Shown: positions 47,105 to 57,899 of the stretch, one piece after another | Layout of the letters: each line of letters opens with the position of its first letter | Position numbering within the stretch: the first letter of the stretch is position 1 | NCBI GenBank assembly: GCA_015680905.1 | Contig: CM027378.1 | Coordinates: 4,402,001-4,466,000 of the forward strand | DNA length: 64,000 bases | From: Coptis chinensis | Lineage: Eukaryota; Streptophyta; Magnoliopsida; Ranunculales; Ranunculaceae | Direction of reading: 5' to 3' | Translations under genes and position numbers: made by a program | The notes under the pieces: generated by a model | The model's database searches: none | What the model saw: only the letters and a program-made list of their open reading frames with translations | What the model was told of the DNA's origin: nothing

Positions 47105-48451
47105 TATCTAAATAGTCAATGCCTTTTTTTCTAGGAGAATCCCTTGACTACTAGTCTAGCCTTGTATTTATCAATGGAACCATCTAGATTCAGTTTCTTC
47201 TTGAAAATCCACTTGTAACGTATAGGTTTTGTCCCAGGAGGTAGATCAACTATCTCCCATGTGTGATTAGATATAATCGAATATAGGTCTAAGTTTATAG
47301 CATCTTTCCAGAAAGGTGCATCTCTAGAACTGATTGCCTCATTATACGTCAAAGGATCATCATCAAGGAGAAATGTGTAAAAGTCATCACCAAAATTGGT
47401 GGATTTTCTATCTCTTTTACTCTTTCGAATTTCTTGTGCAAAAATTTCAGGATCTGTTGATTGTTGTTCACTAGGAGCAACCAACCTCTCAATGCCAATT
47501 TTCAAAGAAAACATATTCTCAAGGAAATCAGCATTTTTACTCTCTATAATAGTGTTAGCAACGACAAGGTTATTATCTGATTTTACTACTAAAAATCTAT
47601 ATGTAGCACTATTATGAGCATAACCAATGAACATATAATCAATAGTTCTAGGTCCCAATTTTCTCTTTTTAGGTTCATTCACTAGAACCTTTATTGCAAG
47701 ACACCCCCACATTTTGAAGTATTTCATGTTAGGTACATGACCTTTCCATAATTCATATGGTGTCTTATTCCCTGTTTTCTTATTGGGTATCCAATTATAT
47801 ATGGCAAGCAGATAAGATTGCTTCCCCCCACAAGTTCAGGGAAGCTCCAGAACTTACAAGCATAACATTCATCGCCTCTTTTAGTGTTCTGTTTTTCCAT
47901 TCGGCTACTCCATTAGACTCAGGAGAGTATGGTGGAGTAGTCTCATGAATAATGTCATTCTTGTCACAAAAGTCCTGGAAGAGACTCATATTCTCCACCC
48001 CTGTCAGACCGAAGTCTTTTAATCTTACAGTTAAGCTGGTTTTCAACTTCAGCTTTGTACTTGAGAAACATCTCACCTGCCTCATGCTTGTTTCTAAGTA
48101 AATATACCATGGTGTATCTAGAGAAGTCATCTATGAATGTAATATAATAAAACTTCCCCCTTCTAGACATGGTACTTCTGAATTCACCCAAATCCATATG
48201 AATAAGAGTTAGTAATCCAGTTTTATCTCTAGAAACAGTTCTGCAAGGTTTCTTTATGCGGCTTTAGTCTCAGCACATATCTCACATTTATCCTTAGAAA
48301 AATCAGAAATATCAGACAATAAACCACATGCTTTCATCATTTTCATATACTGAACATTCACATGTCCTAGTATACTATGCCATATTAAAAGAGTCAAGCA
48401 AGTAAGTAGAAGCAGATTCATTCTTATTAATAATAATGTTGTCAAGTACAT
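47105..48451 (-). pseudogene. Copia integrase and first part of reverse transcriptase
   Basis: On the minus strand from 48451: the pre-integrase zinc-binding region (IWHSILGHVNVQYMKMMKAC, then CEICAETKAA), the integrase core (FITFIDDFSRYTMVYLL-like, RLRSDRGGEYESL, TPPYSPESNGVAEWKNRTLK) and, after a frame change, the start of reverse transcriptase (KDAINLDLYSIISNHTWEIV, PIRYKWIFKKKLNLDGSIDK, ARLVVKGFS). In the third catalytic motif the usual GVAERKNR reads GVAEWKNR, but the Glu is kept. The frame ends at 47131, where the copia sequence meets the Ty3 insertion. The missing sequence resumes at 36717. Confidence 0.82.
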
Positions 48452-48830
48452 TCAACATGAAAAGACCACTGTTATTATAATAACCTTTCCCAACAAAACT
48501 CTCATTCTTTGTCAGAACGAACTTGTCACTTTCAAAAGTCACCTTGACGTCAGCTTTTCCCAGTAAGGACACAGAAATCAGATTTTGACAAATCTCAGGA
48601 ACATGAAGAACATTACTAAGTGAAAGGGTTTTCCCTGAAGTTAACTTCAGAAGAATCTTGCATGTTCCCTCCACAGGAACAGACCTTGAGTCACCCATAT
48701 AGACCTTTTCATCTTTCACTAGTATGTAGTCTGAGAAAGCTTCAACATCACCACAGACGTAGCGAGTGGCACCATAATCTAGTACCTAGTTCTTCTTCCC
48801 AGTGGCCATGAACACTTGTGACACTACAGC
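48452..48830 (-). pseudogene. Copia protease remnant and linker
   Basis: Reads VLDYGATRYVCGDVEAF, in which the catalytic D-S-G of copia protease has become D-Y-G and a stop lies just before it. It then continues MGDSRSVPVEGTCKILLKL, LSNVLHVPEICQNLISVSLL and FVLTKNESFVGKGYYN, the usual stretch between protease and integrase. The active-site change alone would inactivate it. Confidence 0.75.
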
Positions 48831-49549
48831 AGCAATTATATCATCTCCCTCAACTAAATTAGCATTGGGAGGTCATTAGTGTCTTTCTTGTGCCTGCACT
48901 GAAAAGCCCTATGTCCAGGTTTACCACAAACATAACAATTTCCATTACCAGTACCACTCCTTTTAAAAGAGGTGCCTTTGACCTTAAAATTCTTATTTTT
49001 GTTGTACTTCTATTTTTTAGAGGTTTTGTTGGATTTGCTAGGATTACCTTCAACGATATTGGCTTTGGAATGGAATTCCTTAGACAACACCTTATCCCGA
49101 GTCTTGTTCTTTTCCTCTATGTGAATGTGAATGATCACATCCTCAAGAGTCATCTGTTTGCACTTATGCTTCATACTATTTTTATAGTGTTTCCAAGACT
49201 CGGGGAGTTTCTCAATCAAACATCCAGCAACAAAGGTTTCGGGTAAATCAATACCCTCAGTTTTCAAATCATTAATTAGCACATGAAAATCATGAATTTG
49301 AGACGTTACATCTCTATCCTCTCTCATATGGAACTTTAGAAAAGTCCCAACAAAGACATATTCGAAAGTACCAAAGATCCTCTATTATGTATTTTTTGTT
49401 CAAACTCTCCCATATATCATGTGCATTCTTATTTGAACAATAAATATCAAAAATTTCATTAGACAAGGTACTCAAAATAGCATGACGACATACCTTATTC
49501 CCATTGAGCCAAGTAGCGTGATTTCTTTCGAAATCATTAGAACCCTCCA
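48831..49549 (-). pseudogene. Copia gag with zinc knuckle, 5' truncated
   Basis: From about 49549: MEGSNDFERNHATWLNGNKV, LSNEIFDIYCSNKNAHDIWE, then after a shift DVTSQIHDFHVLINDLKTEG, LIEKLPESWKHYKNSMKHK, and a CCHC knuckle CYVCGKPGHRAFQC near 48930-48890. The normal N-terminal gag segment is missing: the frame runs straight out of LTR sequence at the phrase GCGTCCATGGAGGG. The ATG there lies in the LTR-gag junction. Confidence 0.78.
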
Positions 49550-49987
49550 TGGACGCACAATGTTTATATAGAAGTTTGGTAGGTGTGAGTTTCTGTTTCT
49601 CTAGATGGGTTTCTGTTGAAGTGAATACGGTTAAGGTTGAGAGACCAACTCGCACTAGGACATCTAAACTTGCTGCTAAAGCAAAAGCAAAATCAAGTTT
49701 AGGCAATTGATCAATCCACTACCCACAATAGTAAGCCCAAGCCCGACACGACTCTGTTCGGGCGGGCGTGTGGCTTTGGGTGAGTTCTCCCTCCTAACAC
49801 AAAAGCATTTGTACCCTAAGGGCACGCCCTTATGGTAGAGGAATGCCTCTTATACTTCACTTGCTAGTGGTGGATAACCAATGTGGGACTATCTTCTGTG
49901 CACTAAAGTGGAGAGAACACCCTTTGTTCATCTTCTCCATTTTGCACACACACACTAGTATTTAGAAATACACAAGAGATTCCAACA
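49549..49987 (-). repeat. Copia 5' LTR, truncated and carrying an insert
   Basis: Matches 34126-34660 from the TCCAACA end inward, but is cut at 49549, where gag begins. Between about 49575 and 49702 it holds about 127 bp that are not in the other LTR. The flanking duplication ATATT follows at 49988. Confidence 0.8.
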
Positions 49988-49992
49988 ATATT

Positions 49993-51340
49993 CTCGTCCA
50001 ATAAACAATAAATAATTAGAATATGCAACATCTGAGCTAGCCAACCATTCTGAAACTAATGACCTTACTGAGCTAAGAATAGTTTTTGTATTTGGAACTT
50101 TGAAAATGTTCAGTAATGATTTGTATATGGGGCTAATTTCTAGGTATGTACAAGGAGCCTGAATGGAAAAAACTATATTTAGAGTCAGAACTGGGATATG
50201 GAAAAACTTGGACCGCACTTTGCAATTTGGAAATCCCCATCATGCAATTTGAAGATGCATAAACCTGTTGCATATCATGGTAAACAAATATGATGTACTG
50301 CATCTAGGAGCAGATGTTTCTTTCTCCCACAATAACATCAGTTTTGATGTCATGAATTCATGATAACCTCTATCCTCAGCCGCAGATGGTATCTACAGTA
50401 CCAAGTTACAAATTTCTTATGGTTCCCATGTCCACGAAGGTGGGTGCGCGTTGCTTGTAGAAAGCTGTTCATTCTTAGTTTCTTACCACATTGTATAATC
50501 GTGGAAAAGTACAAGTTGAGAGGTTGGTGGAGAACAAACAAGGTAAGCTCTAAACGTTCTTGTGAGAACTTCTCCGCAATCGGTGTCTCGCTATGAGCAT
50601 CTCGGATGTTATGTCAATCTTGAATTCAGTGCACTACAGTCGAGGTTGTGCACTGAGTTTGAGATTGCCTTGCACTGTACCCTCAATTTTTTTTTTGTAA
50701 ACAAGTGGAAATTTGATTAATAACGAGTTTTACAAATAATTAAGACAAGAGTGCAAGTTGCGCCGCCAAGTCTCTGTGATTGTAAGTAGAACGTAAACAA
50801 GTGAAGTGTGCATGGTACCTGATGAAATCACATAGTATCTATGATAATGAGAAAATAACTTAAAAGAATGTCGCACAAAATTGAGATTGGAAATTCCAAA
50901 TGCCATTATATACTCTTAGATCGAATACAAAGTCAGTAACAACACATGAACTAAATTTCGCTTCTTCTTCTTCTTCTTTTTTTTTTTTGGCTGCTGCACC
51001 CATGTTACTTCTGGGCTGCCTACGTACCCTGGGGAACATGGAACATAACCCCGCTTAAGGGATCAAGATTACGTAGTTCTTTTTGTGGGACCCCTTTATA
51101 AATAGAGGGCTGTTGCTTGCAACCCAAGCAACTAGGTGGTGGCCTCCGATTCTGACTTCCACTGGTCTCCATAGCAGAAAGTTCTCCTGTGCATTCCGGA
51201 ATGTTGCTCCAAGTATTGCTCCATTGGTTGTTCACCACACTTCTGCTGTTGGTTGCTCTCTTGCTAAGGATGCACTGAATCTGAGGTACTCCAGCACTAC
51301 TTGCATGTATTCTCCCCATCAGCTCCTTCTCCCATGCACA
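49993..51340. other. No clear gene; possible kinase 3' sequence at its end
   Basis: AT-rich, with T runs near 50688 and 50979. The minus-strand frame at 51020-51319 directly follows the kinase end and might be a frameshifted C-terminal tail (MGRIHASSAGVPQIQCILSK), but it matches nothing I can name. Otherwise nothing was recognised. Confidence 0.4.
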
Positions 51341-51344
51341 TCCT

Positions 51345-52541
51345 CTAGCTGTTCACCATGACACTCTTGCCGCAAAGGATATCAAACGGTAGGACCTTAT
51401 CCAGGATAACCTGTTCCAACATCGAATTGAACTGTCCTACTTGTTGGAAGACTTGCCCTTCGTTTTTTCTTCCAAGGACATCTATACGTTCCTCTTCCAC
51501 AACATCGTCCTCAAGTAGTGCTGCCTGTGCCTTGATTTCTTCAAGATTGAAGTCCCAGCAACTTATGCTCCTCTTGTATTCGTTCTGCGATGTTTCCTCC
51601 ATTTTATCTTGTGTAACTGCTACCGTCTTTATTGTAATCAGGCGTTTCCTGAGTGTTGGAGAAAGCTTCTCTAACATTGACCGTATATTAGGTTTCCGAT
51701 TCTTAAAAAAGGGATGCTTCAAAAGCTCTGTTGCTGTCGGTCGTTTGGAGGGGTCTTTGACCAAACACATGGCAACAAGTTGCTTGAAAGACTTGGAAAA
51801 CTTCTTGCTTGAATCTAGTCGAGGCGGCTCTTCTCGGATAATCCTAAGAAAAACTTCGACAGGAGGATATTGTGCGAAAGGTGAACGACCATGGGCTAGC
51901 TCCAAAGCAGTGATGCCAAACGACCAAATATCAGCCTTGTGGTCGTAACCTTCTGATTGCTCTATGACCTCGGGCGCCATCCAAAAAGGTGTCCCCAAAA
52001 CAGTTTTGGCTCGTCCCCTACAGCCAGAGTCAAAAAGGCTAGTAGAAAATCCAAGGTCCCCAAGCTTAACATCACCAGATGAATCAACTAGAATATTCTG
52101 TGCCTTGACATCTCGATGCATCAGTCCGTTTCGGTGAAGATACTCCAAAGTCCAAACCCTTTAAGGCTTCATATAGAAATTTCGCAATGACAGCTTCTTC
52201 TTGAATACCCCTGGATAGGTAGACTTCATAGACTTCATTACGTGATAACAAGATCCTGCATCCATCAAGGGCATCACCACCCAAAGCTCAGACTCTTTGA
52301 TAAAAGAACAATATGCGCTGACTAGGTTGGGATGTCTTACCAGCTTCATCATCTGTGCTTCCTTCGTAATAAGTTCGAAGTCATCTTGCTCCTCCAAGTT
52401 GGCGACTTTAATGGCAACGATCTCTCCTAAAGGGAGGCAACACGCTCGGTACACAGTCGCAAAGCCTCCCTTTCCTATCACATCCATGAGCTCGTAATAT
52501 GCTGCTCCTACTGGGTATATTTTCTCTTCTGTATTTTTCAT
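51345..52541 (-). pseudogene. STE20/OSR1-class Ser/Thr kinase (BLUS1-like) with two compensating frameshifts
   Basis: From the ATG at 52541 (an in-frame ATG at 52571 is also possible) the minus strand encodes a protein kinase: glycine loop GKGGFATVYRA, VAIKVANLEE with the ATP-binding Lys, LWVVMPLMDAGSCYHVMKSM, catalytic loop LMHRDVKAQN, DLGFS in place of DFG, KTVLGTPFWMAPEVIEQSEG, HKADIWSFGITALELAHG, and subdomain XI with LVKDPSKRPTATELLKHPFF. These are the signatures of plant STE20-type kinases related to BLUS1, which act in signalling such as blue-light stomatal opening. Near 52190 and 52150 two one-base shifts throw about 40 bases out of frame. The first and third segments share one frame, and the middle (EEAVIAKFLYEALKGLD) fits the family only in another. 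Either a recent pseudogene or sequence errors. Confidence 0.72.
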
Positions 52542-52571
52542 CTTCACTAATCCTCTTATTTTCATCTTCAC

Positions 52572-53029
52572 TATTATTTCTTGCTCGCTCTCTTATTTTT
52601 TTTTTTCTTACGTTCAAAACGTTCAAAAACCTGCTATGTTGCTTTTCTTTTATAGGGAAATAGCGTCGGTTGGTATTAGTTATCGGTATCCTATTAGCCT
52701 ATTAGGATTCGTTTTCCATGTTTTATTGTAACATACAACTCTACACCAAAACTTTGCGCACCATCAAACCACATAAGTTAACCGAATTTGACGATTTTGG
52801 GCCAATCATAATGCTTCAAAAGTTTGAAGGACTAATAGTAAGCCTTTGTGTAGACCTTTTGCTCCCTCTGTCGCCAGTTTTTTTTTATAAAGCATCGATG
52901 GAACCAGAAAGTTTAGGATTCTTGTAATTATCCACTTGAATCACACTTTCTTTTTTCCCCCTGTAGAAACATATCTTATATCATTTAAAAAACCAAGAAA
53001 TGAGGTTCAGCCCCTTGGTTCTAACTCGG
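52572..53029. other. Kinase upstream region; no gene
   Basis: Contains a tandem copy of TTTTCATCTTCACTA just upstream of the kinase start and T-rich stretches. No other feature was recognised. Confidence 0.45.
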
Positions 53030-53765
53030 TTGAGTATAAACTCCCTCCCATCGACCCATATCACATAATCTCCCTATTATTTAGGTCTCGTTAAATAACC
53101 TCCCTGTTCTCCAAAAAAGAGATAAAATCTGGTATGTTTTTATTTCCCATTTTATATTATTTCCTTTTTTACCCTTTTGGGATTGAAAATTTTCCGACTA
53201 TATGTAAATGTATTTTTACATAGTCATATATATATGTAAAACTATATTTGCATAGTCATTGGAACTATAAAAACTTAAATTTACATAGTAACTTTTGGGA
53301 TTGAAAATTTCTCGACACTAGACAGAATATATGTAAATGTATTTTTACATAGTCATATATATGTAAAACTATATGTATATAGTCATTGGAGCTATGGAAA
53401 CTTAAATTTATATAGTAACTTTTGGGATTGAAAATTTTCCGACGACACCAGACAGAATATAAATTTAAATTTTCCTATGAAAAAAAATTTCATATGAAAA
53501 TTTAAATTTAAATAGGTTAAGAAGACTGTGTAATTTTATATTGTCATATGTAAATACAAATTTACATAGGATGACGTCAACCCGGTTTGTCCTTAAGCCG
53601 AATTATAAGTAAAGATTGATGACGTCAGCCCGGTTTTCACAGGGGTATTTTGGTCTATTTTGGCTTTGATGGTATGTTTTTAAATAATAGGGAGGTTTTA
53701 TGCATTTGTTCGCTTACAGAGGGTTTTTGTGCAACCATTTAAGTACCAGGGAGATTAAACCCATT
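53030..53765. mobile_element. AT-rich inverted-repeat element with internal tandem units
   Basis: CTCCCTATTATTTA near the left side (about 53081) is found inverted near the right side (about 53683-53696), and AACTCCCTCCC / CAGGGAGATT-like ends lie further out. Inside, a unit headed TTTTGGGATTGAAAATTT starts near 53176, 53294 and 53421 (spacing about 118-127 bp) and contains TATGTAAATGTATTTTTACA. GATGACGTCA occurs twice near the right side. No transposase is encoded. It abuts the 3' end of the LINE that follows. Confidence 0.45.
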
Positions 53766-53773
53766 GTCTGCAT

Positions 53774-56700
53774 TTAAAACATCAACGGAACAGTAATACA
53801 TGCTAATAGATGACTGGGTAGTAAGCTCACATCTTGGCTATGGAAAGCCCAATTTGCGAGATCATGAGCTTCTACATTAGACAATCTACTAATCCAGTTA
53901 AACTGGCAAAAAGTAAAAGGCTTACACAAGCCAAGTATCATAGACCTAATAGGCTCTAACCGCCAGTTAGGAGAGTTCAACTCTAGAGTGTTCTGTAAAT
54001 CCTGAATTACTGTTTTATAGTTACCCTCAAACAAAATAGAGGTCTCTCTAGTGCTCCTAGCCAGTTTTGCAGCGACTTCTAGTGTAACCATCTCTGCTTC
54101 CTCTACACTCTCTGCTTTAAATCTTCTAGTGGCTGCTCCCATCAGATTGCCTTCCCCATCCCATGCTAAATCCCCCACTGTAGCAGACCTTGTAATTTCC
54201 CTGCAGAAAGCAGCATCAAACCTAATTACAAGTGTATTTGATTCAATCAAGGGGAAGTTACTAATATATTGCACAAAAGGAGTTAAGGTAGGAGTTTATG
54301 TGCTAGTATTTCCAACTCCCTGGTTCTCTATGAAAGCTTGGATGCATCTATTCCAGTTAGCAAAAGCTCTCCTTATGAGACTATCCTTGTTAGGGGTTTT
54401 GCCTTCAAATTTAGCATTGTTCCTCATCTCCCATATCTCTTGCAAGATAATAGTTGCTAGAACTCCCTTTTCTGCAATGACAGGATCATTGGCCTTGCTC
54501 CATTCAAGGAACATATCCAACCACTCCCTTATGGACTTGTTTGCCATCTCCTCTACTCTGCCTCCCAAATCAAAAGCAAACCAGATTGATTTTATCCATT
54601 CACACTTAAAGAAAATGTGCACGGGGTGGTCTTCTTGCTCTAGCCAGCAAAAAGGGCAAGTATACTCCCCTTTTATGTTCTTTCTTAATAGAAGATCACC
54701 TGTAGGGGTCATGAATATCCCCCAAAGTAGAAGCTAGTTGTTGGCTGTTATCTGAGTTTTCCAAGGGGTATTTATAGCTTTAGAATTCGTGCACCCTTGC
54801 CATTCCTCTTTTTTCAGAAACTGGTATGCAAACTTTATAGATAGTATGCCATTTCTGGTTCCTACCCATCTGACTTTACCAGTTGTTGTACTAGATGGTC
54901 TGATAACTACTTGCTTTATCAAATTTTCTATATATGATGAGAAAAGATTCTCCACCTTATTGTAGTCCCATCCATTACCATCATCTAACATCAAGTCCCC
55001 CACTCTTAGGTCCTCGAGGTCTGGTCTGTCATGTCCAATATCTCTCTGAGTAATAGGAGCATCATTAAGAAGGATCCAAGGTTGTTACATCACATTAACC
55101 TTTTCCCCATTACCAATGCTTCATACTATACCTGGAAGAATACCTCTGGCTGATCTGTGAACTCCTTTCCATAACCAAGAGGCCTTAGGTGGAGGGTCAA
55201 CTTTTATGTCAAACCAGTTTTTCCCATAAGCAGCCAATAAAGTTTTTGCCCAAATGGAGGATGTATCAATGATAACTTTCCACGCCAGCTTAGCTAGCAT
55301 AGCCTTGTTCATATCACTAGCTTTCCTTAGTCCTAGGCCTCCCAAGGCCTTAGCTAGGTTTGCATATGCCATCCCACCCAATGGTGTGGATGCTTTTGCT
55401 CTCTTCTGTGCCATGCCACCAGAAGTTCCTGCATGTTTTATCCATTTTCTTACAAGTAGAGCTTAGGAGTTTATTGGTAGACATAACATATAAAGGTGTG
55501 GCCTGGGTCACAGCTTGAATGAGGGTAGTTTTCCCAGCTTGTGCTAGGACTTTTGCTCTCCACTTTTTAATCTTATCATGTACTTTATCGACTAAGTAAT
55601 CAAAGTCATCATTTTTTTTTATGTGATAAAACAATAAGGACCCCCAAATATTTATCTTTTTGATAAAAAGACCTCATTTTCCAGAATCTTTTCAAAATCT
55701 TTTTATGTGTATTATGTATATTCTTACTACAATAAATACTAGACTTATCATAATTAATTTTTTGTTCGAAAGCTTCATAATAGTCCTCAAGAATGCTCTT
55801 GAGCTTACCACTTTCAGCTAGGCTAGCTTTAGTGAACAAGATGAGATCATATGCATAAATGAGGTGAGTGATAGGGGGTGCATTCCTCCTGATCTTAATA
55901 CCATGAATATCCCCATTGTTCTCAGCCTTGGCTATCATTCTAGATAAAGCCTCAGACACTAGAATAAAAAGGTAAGGGGAGAGAGGTTCTCCCTGTCTAA
56001 GACCTCTTTCAGGAGTAAACTTTTCAAGGGGTGAGTCATTCAACAAAACTCTAAAGGAAACAGTTGAAAGGCATTAGGAGATGAGGAGTCTCCACTTGTC
56101 ACTAAACCCAAGATTTTTGAAAATATTATCTATGAAGCACCATTTAACTCTATCATTGGCTTTTGCCATATCCATCTGAAGAGCTACAAAACCTTTTTTT
56201 GTTTTCATATGTTTAATATTATGGAAAATCTCACTAGCAAGGCCAATATTGTCCCATATATTTTTTCCTTTTATAAAAACACTTTGAAAAGAAGAAGCAA
56301 TCTTATTGATATGAGCTTTGAGCCTATTGGCAAAAAATTTAGAAATAATCTTATAACAAAAATTACATAAGCTAATAGGTCTAAACTTAGATATATGATC
56401 ACGATTGGAAATCTTAGGAATTAAAGCAATAAATGTTTCATTAAAGCTAGGATTCATACACCCTTGAATAAAAAAATTTCTAACACAATCAATAATAGAA
56501 GAACCAACAACATCCCAACAATGTTGGTAGAAAGTGCCTTGGAATCCATCAGGGCCTGGGGCTTTAAGAGCACCCATCTTCCTCACAACATGCCATATAT
56601 CTTCCCTAGAAGGGCAAGCAATAAGAATCTCATTTTCTCTAGCAGTAATACAAGAAGTAAACAAATTAAGAATGCTATCATTATTAATAGGGTTATCAGA

Positions 56701-57893
56701 AGCATAAATATCATCAAAATAGTGTTTTACAGCTAGACCCACCTCCTTCCAGTTGCCCTCATTATCCTTTATTTTATTAATATTATTTTTCCTTCTTCTG
56801 TAAACAGTAGACAAATGGAAAAACTTTGTATTTTTGCCCCCTTCTTTAATCCAATGCTGGCTAGATTTCTATTTCCAAAAGACTTCCTCTTTACCATACC
56901 AATCAAACAGACTTGCTTTTAGAACCTTAGCTTTCTCATGATTATTTGGATTGAAATGTTGTTGCAGAACCCTCTCAAGGTCTTTCTGAGTTCTTTTTAT
57001 GTTATAGAAAATATTCCCAAACATATTTTTATTCCAAGTTTTCAGACTTTTTTCAGTATTCTTCAGTCTATGGATCACATTCCAATCAGGCAGGTCATGA
57101 GTAACAACATTCCAAGCCATATCTATAGCAGGTTTACAAGAAACATATTTTAACCACATATCATAGAATCTATAAGGTCTATCCGGATTCTCAACCACAG
57201 GTTTAAGATTAATCATCAAGGAGAGATGATCCGAGGTAGCATTAACAATATTTTTAACAATCATAGTAGGAAAAAGATCGAGCCAGTCAGGGGTGTCTGA
57301 GGCCCGATCTAGTCTCTCTAGGATGTTATCTTTAACTTTCCTATTGTTATTCCAAGTAAATTTAGGGCCTTTATATCCCAGATCAACCAGACTAATGTCA
57401 TTAATCAGCTCATTAAAATCTAACATGCAATTGGTAAAGATAGACCTATCCCTTACCTTTTCATCAAGATATCTTATAACATTAAAATCACCAAATATCA
57501 CCCAAGAACTAGGAATAAAATTAAAGGAGCACTTTCTCTTAATTCAGACCAAAACCTATGTCTAAGGTGAGCATTAGGTTCTCCATAAACAAAGCTAAAG
57601 TACCAAGGAGTAAGACTATTATAATCAGAAAGTTTTACCTGTAATCTGATTAGCTGTTGCTCCTAGCACTTCAAGATTGACTCCAGTTCTCCATAAAAGA
57701 GCAAGACCACCTCAAAGCCCAGAAGCAGGAACACAGAAGAAGCTCTCATACTTGATCACTTTACTTAACATACTAATCTTACTTTCACCCACTTTGGTTT
57801 CTGACAAACAAATTATATCTGGTTGGTGTTGCCTTATTAGATTCTTTATATTTTGAACTACCATGGATGAACCTATTCCCTAACAATTCCAGG
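53774..57893 (-). pseudogene. LINE ORF2: endonuclease, reverse transcriptase, zinc finger, RNase H; inactive
   Basis: Minus strand from 57893: an endonuclease that opens WNC-stop-GIGSSMV, keeps DIICLSETKVG, and has MIFGDFNVIRYLDEKV and NATSDHLSLMINLK. Reverse transcriptase follows with LKAPGPDGFQGTFYQHCWD, FIALIPKISNRDHISKFRPI and MDMAKANDRVKW. Its catalytic box reads THLIYAYDLILF where the family has FADD, so a catalytic Asp is lost. Then come the zf-RVT region (CPFCWLEQEDHPVHIFFKCE) and RNase H (IRFDAAF, VEEAEMVTLEVAAKLA, FNWISRLSNVEAHDLANWAF) ending at 53774. It would nick target DNA and copy its RNA there. About seven frames are needed. No poly(A) is visible at the 3' end, which meets another repeat. 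Confidence 0.85.
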
Positions 57894-57899
57894 CGTGAA

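Larger units (their letters stand above)
34126..49987 (-). mobile_element. Ty1/copia retrotransposon with a nested Ty3 element
   Basis: The LTR ends TGTTGGA and TCCAACA bound the element, and both sides are flanked by the 5-bp target duplication ATATT (34121-34125 and 49988-49992). Domains on the minus strand from 49.5 kb downward are gag with zinc knuckle, a protease remnant, integrase and reverse transcriptase, then after the nested element the rest of reverse transcriptase and RNase H. Integrase before reverse transcriptase is the copia order. Without the nested element the length is about 5.5 kb, usual for copia. Many stops, a degenerate protease site and a deleted 5' end show that it is inactive. 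Confidence 0.88.

Noticed and set aside
51358-51948. 196-codon plus-strand frame opposite the kinase
   Set aside because: It is a shadow of the kinase coding strand and has no domain of its own.
54051-54737. 228-codon plus-strand frame
   Set aside because: It lies antisense to the RNase H and zf-RVT parts of the LINE, which have clear family motifs on the minus strand.
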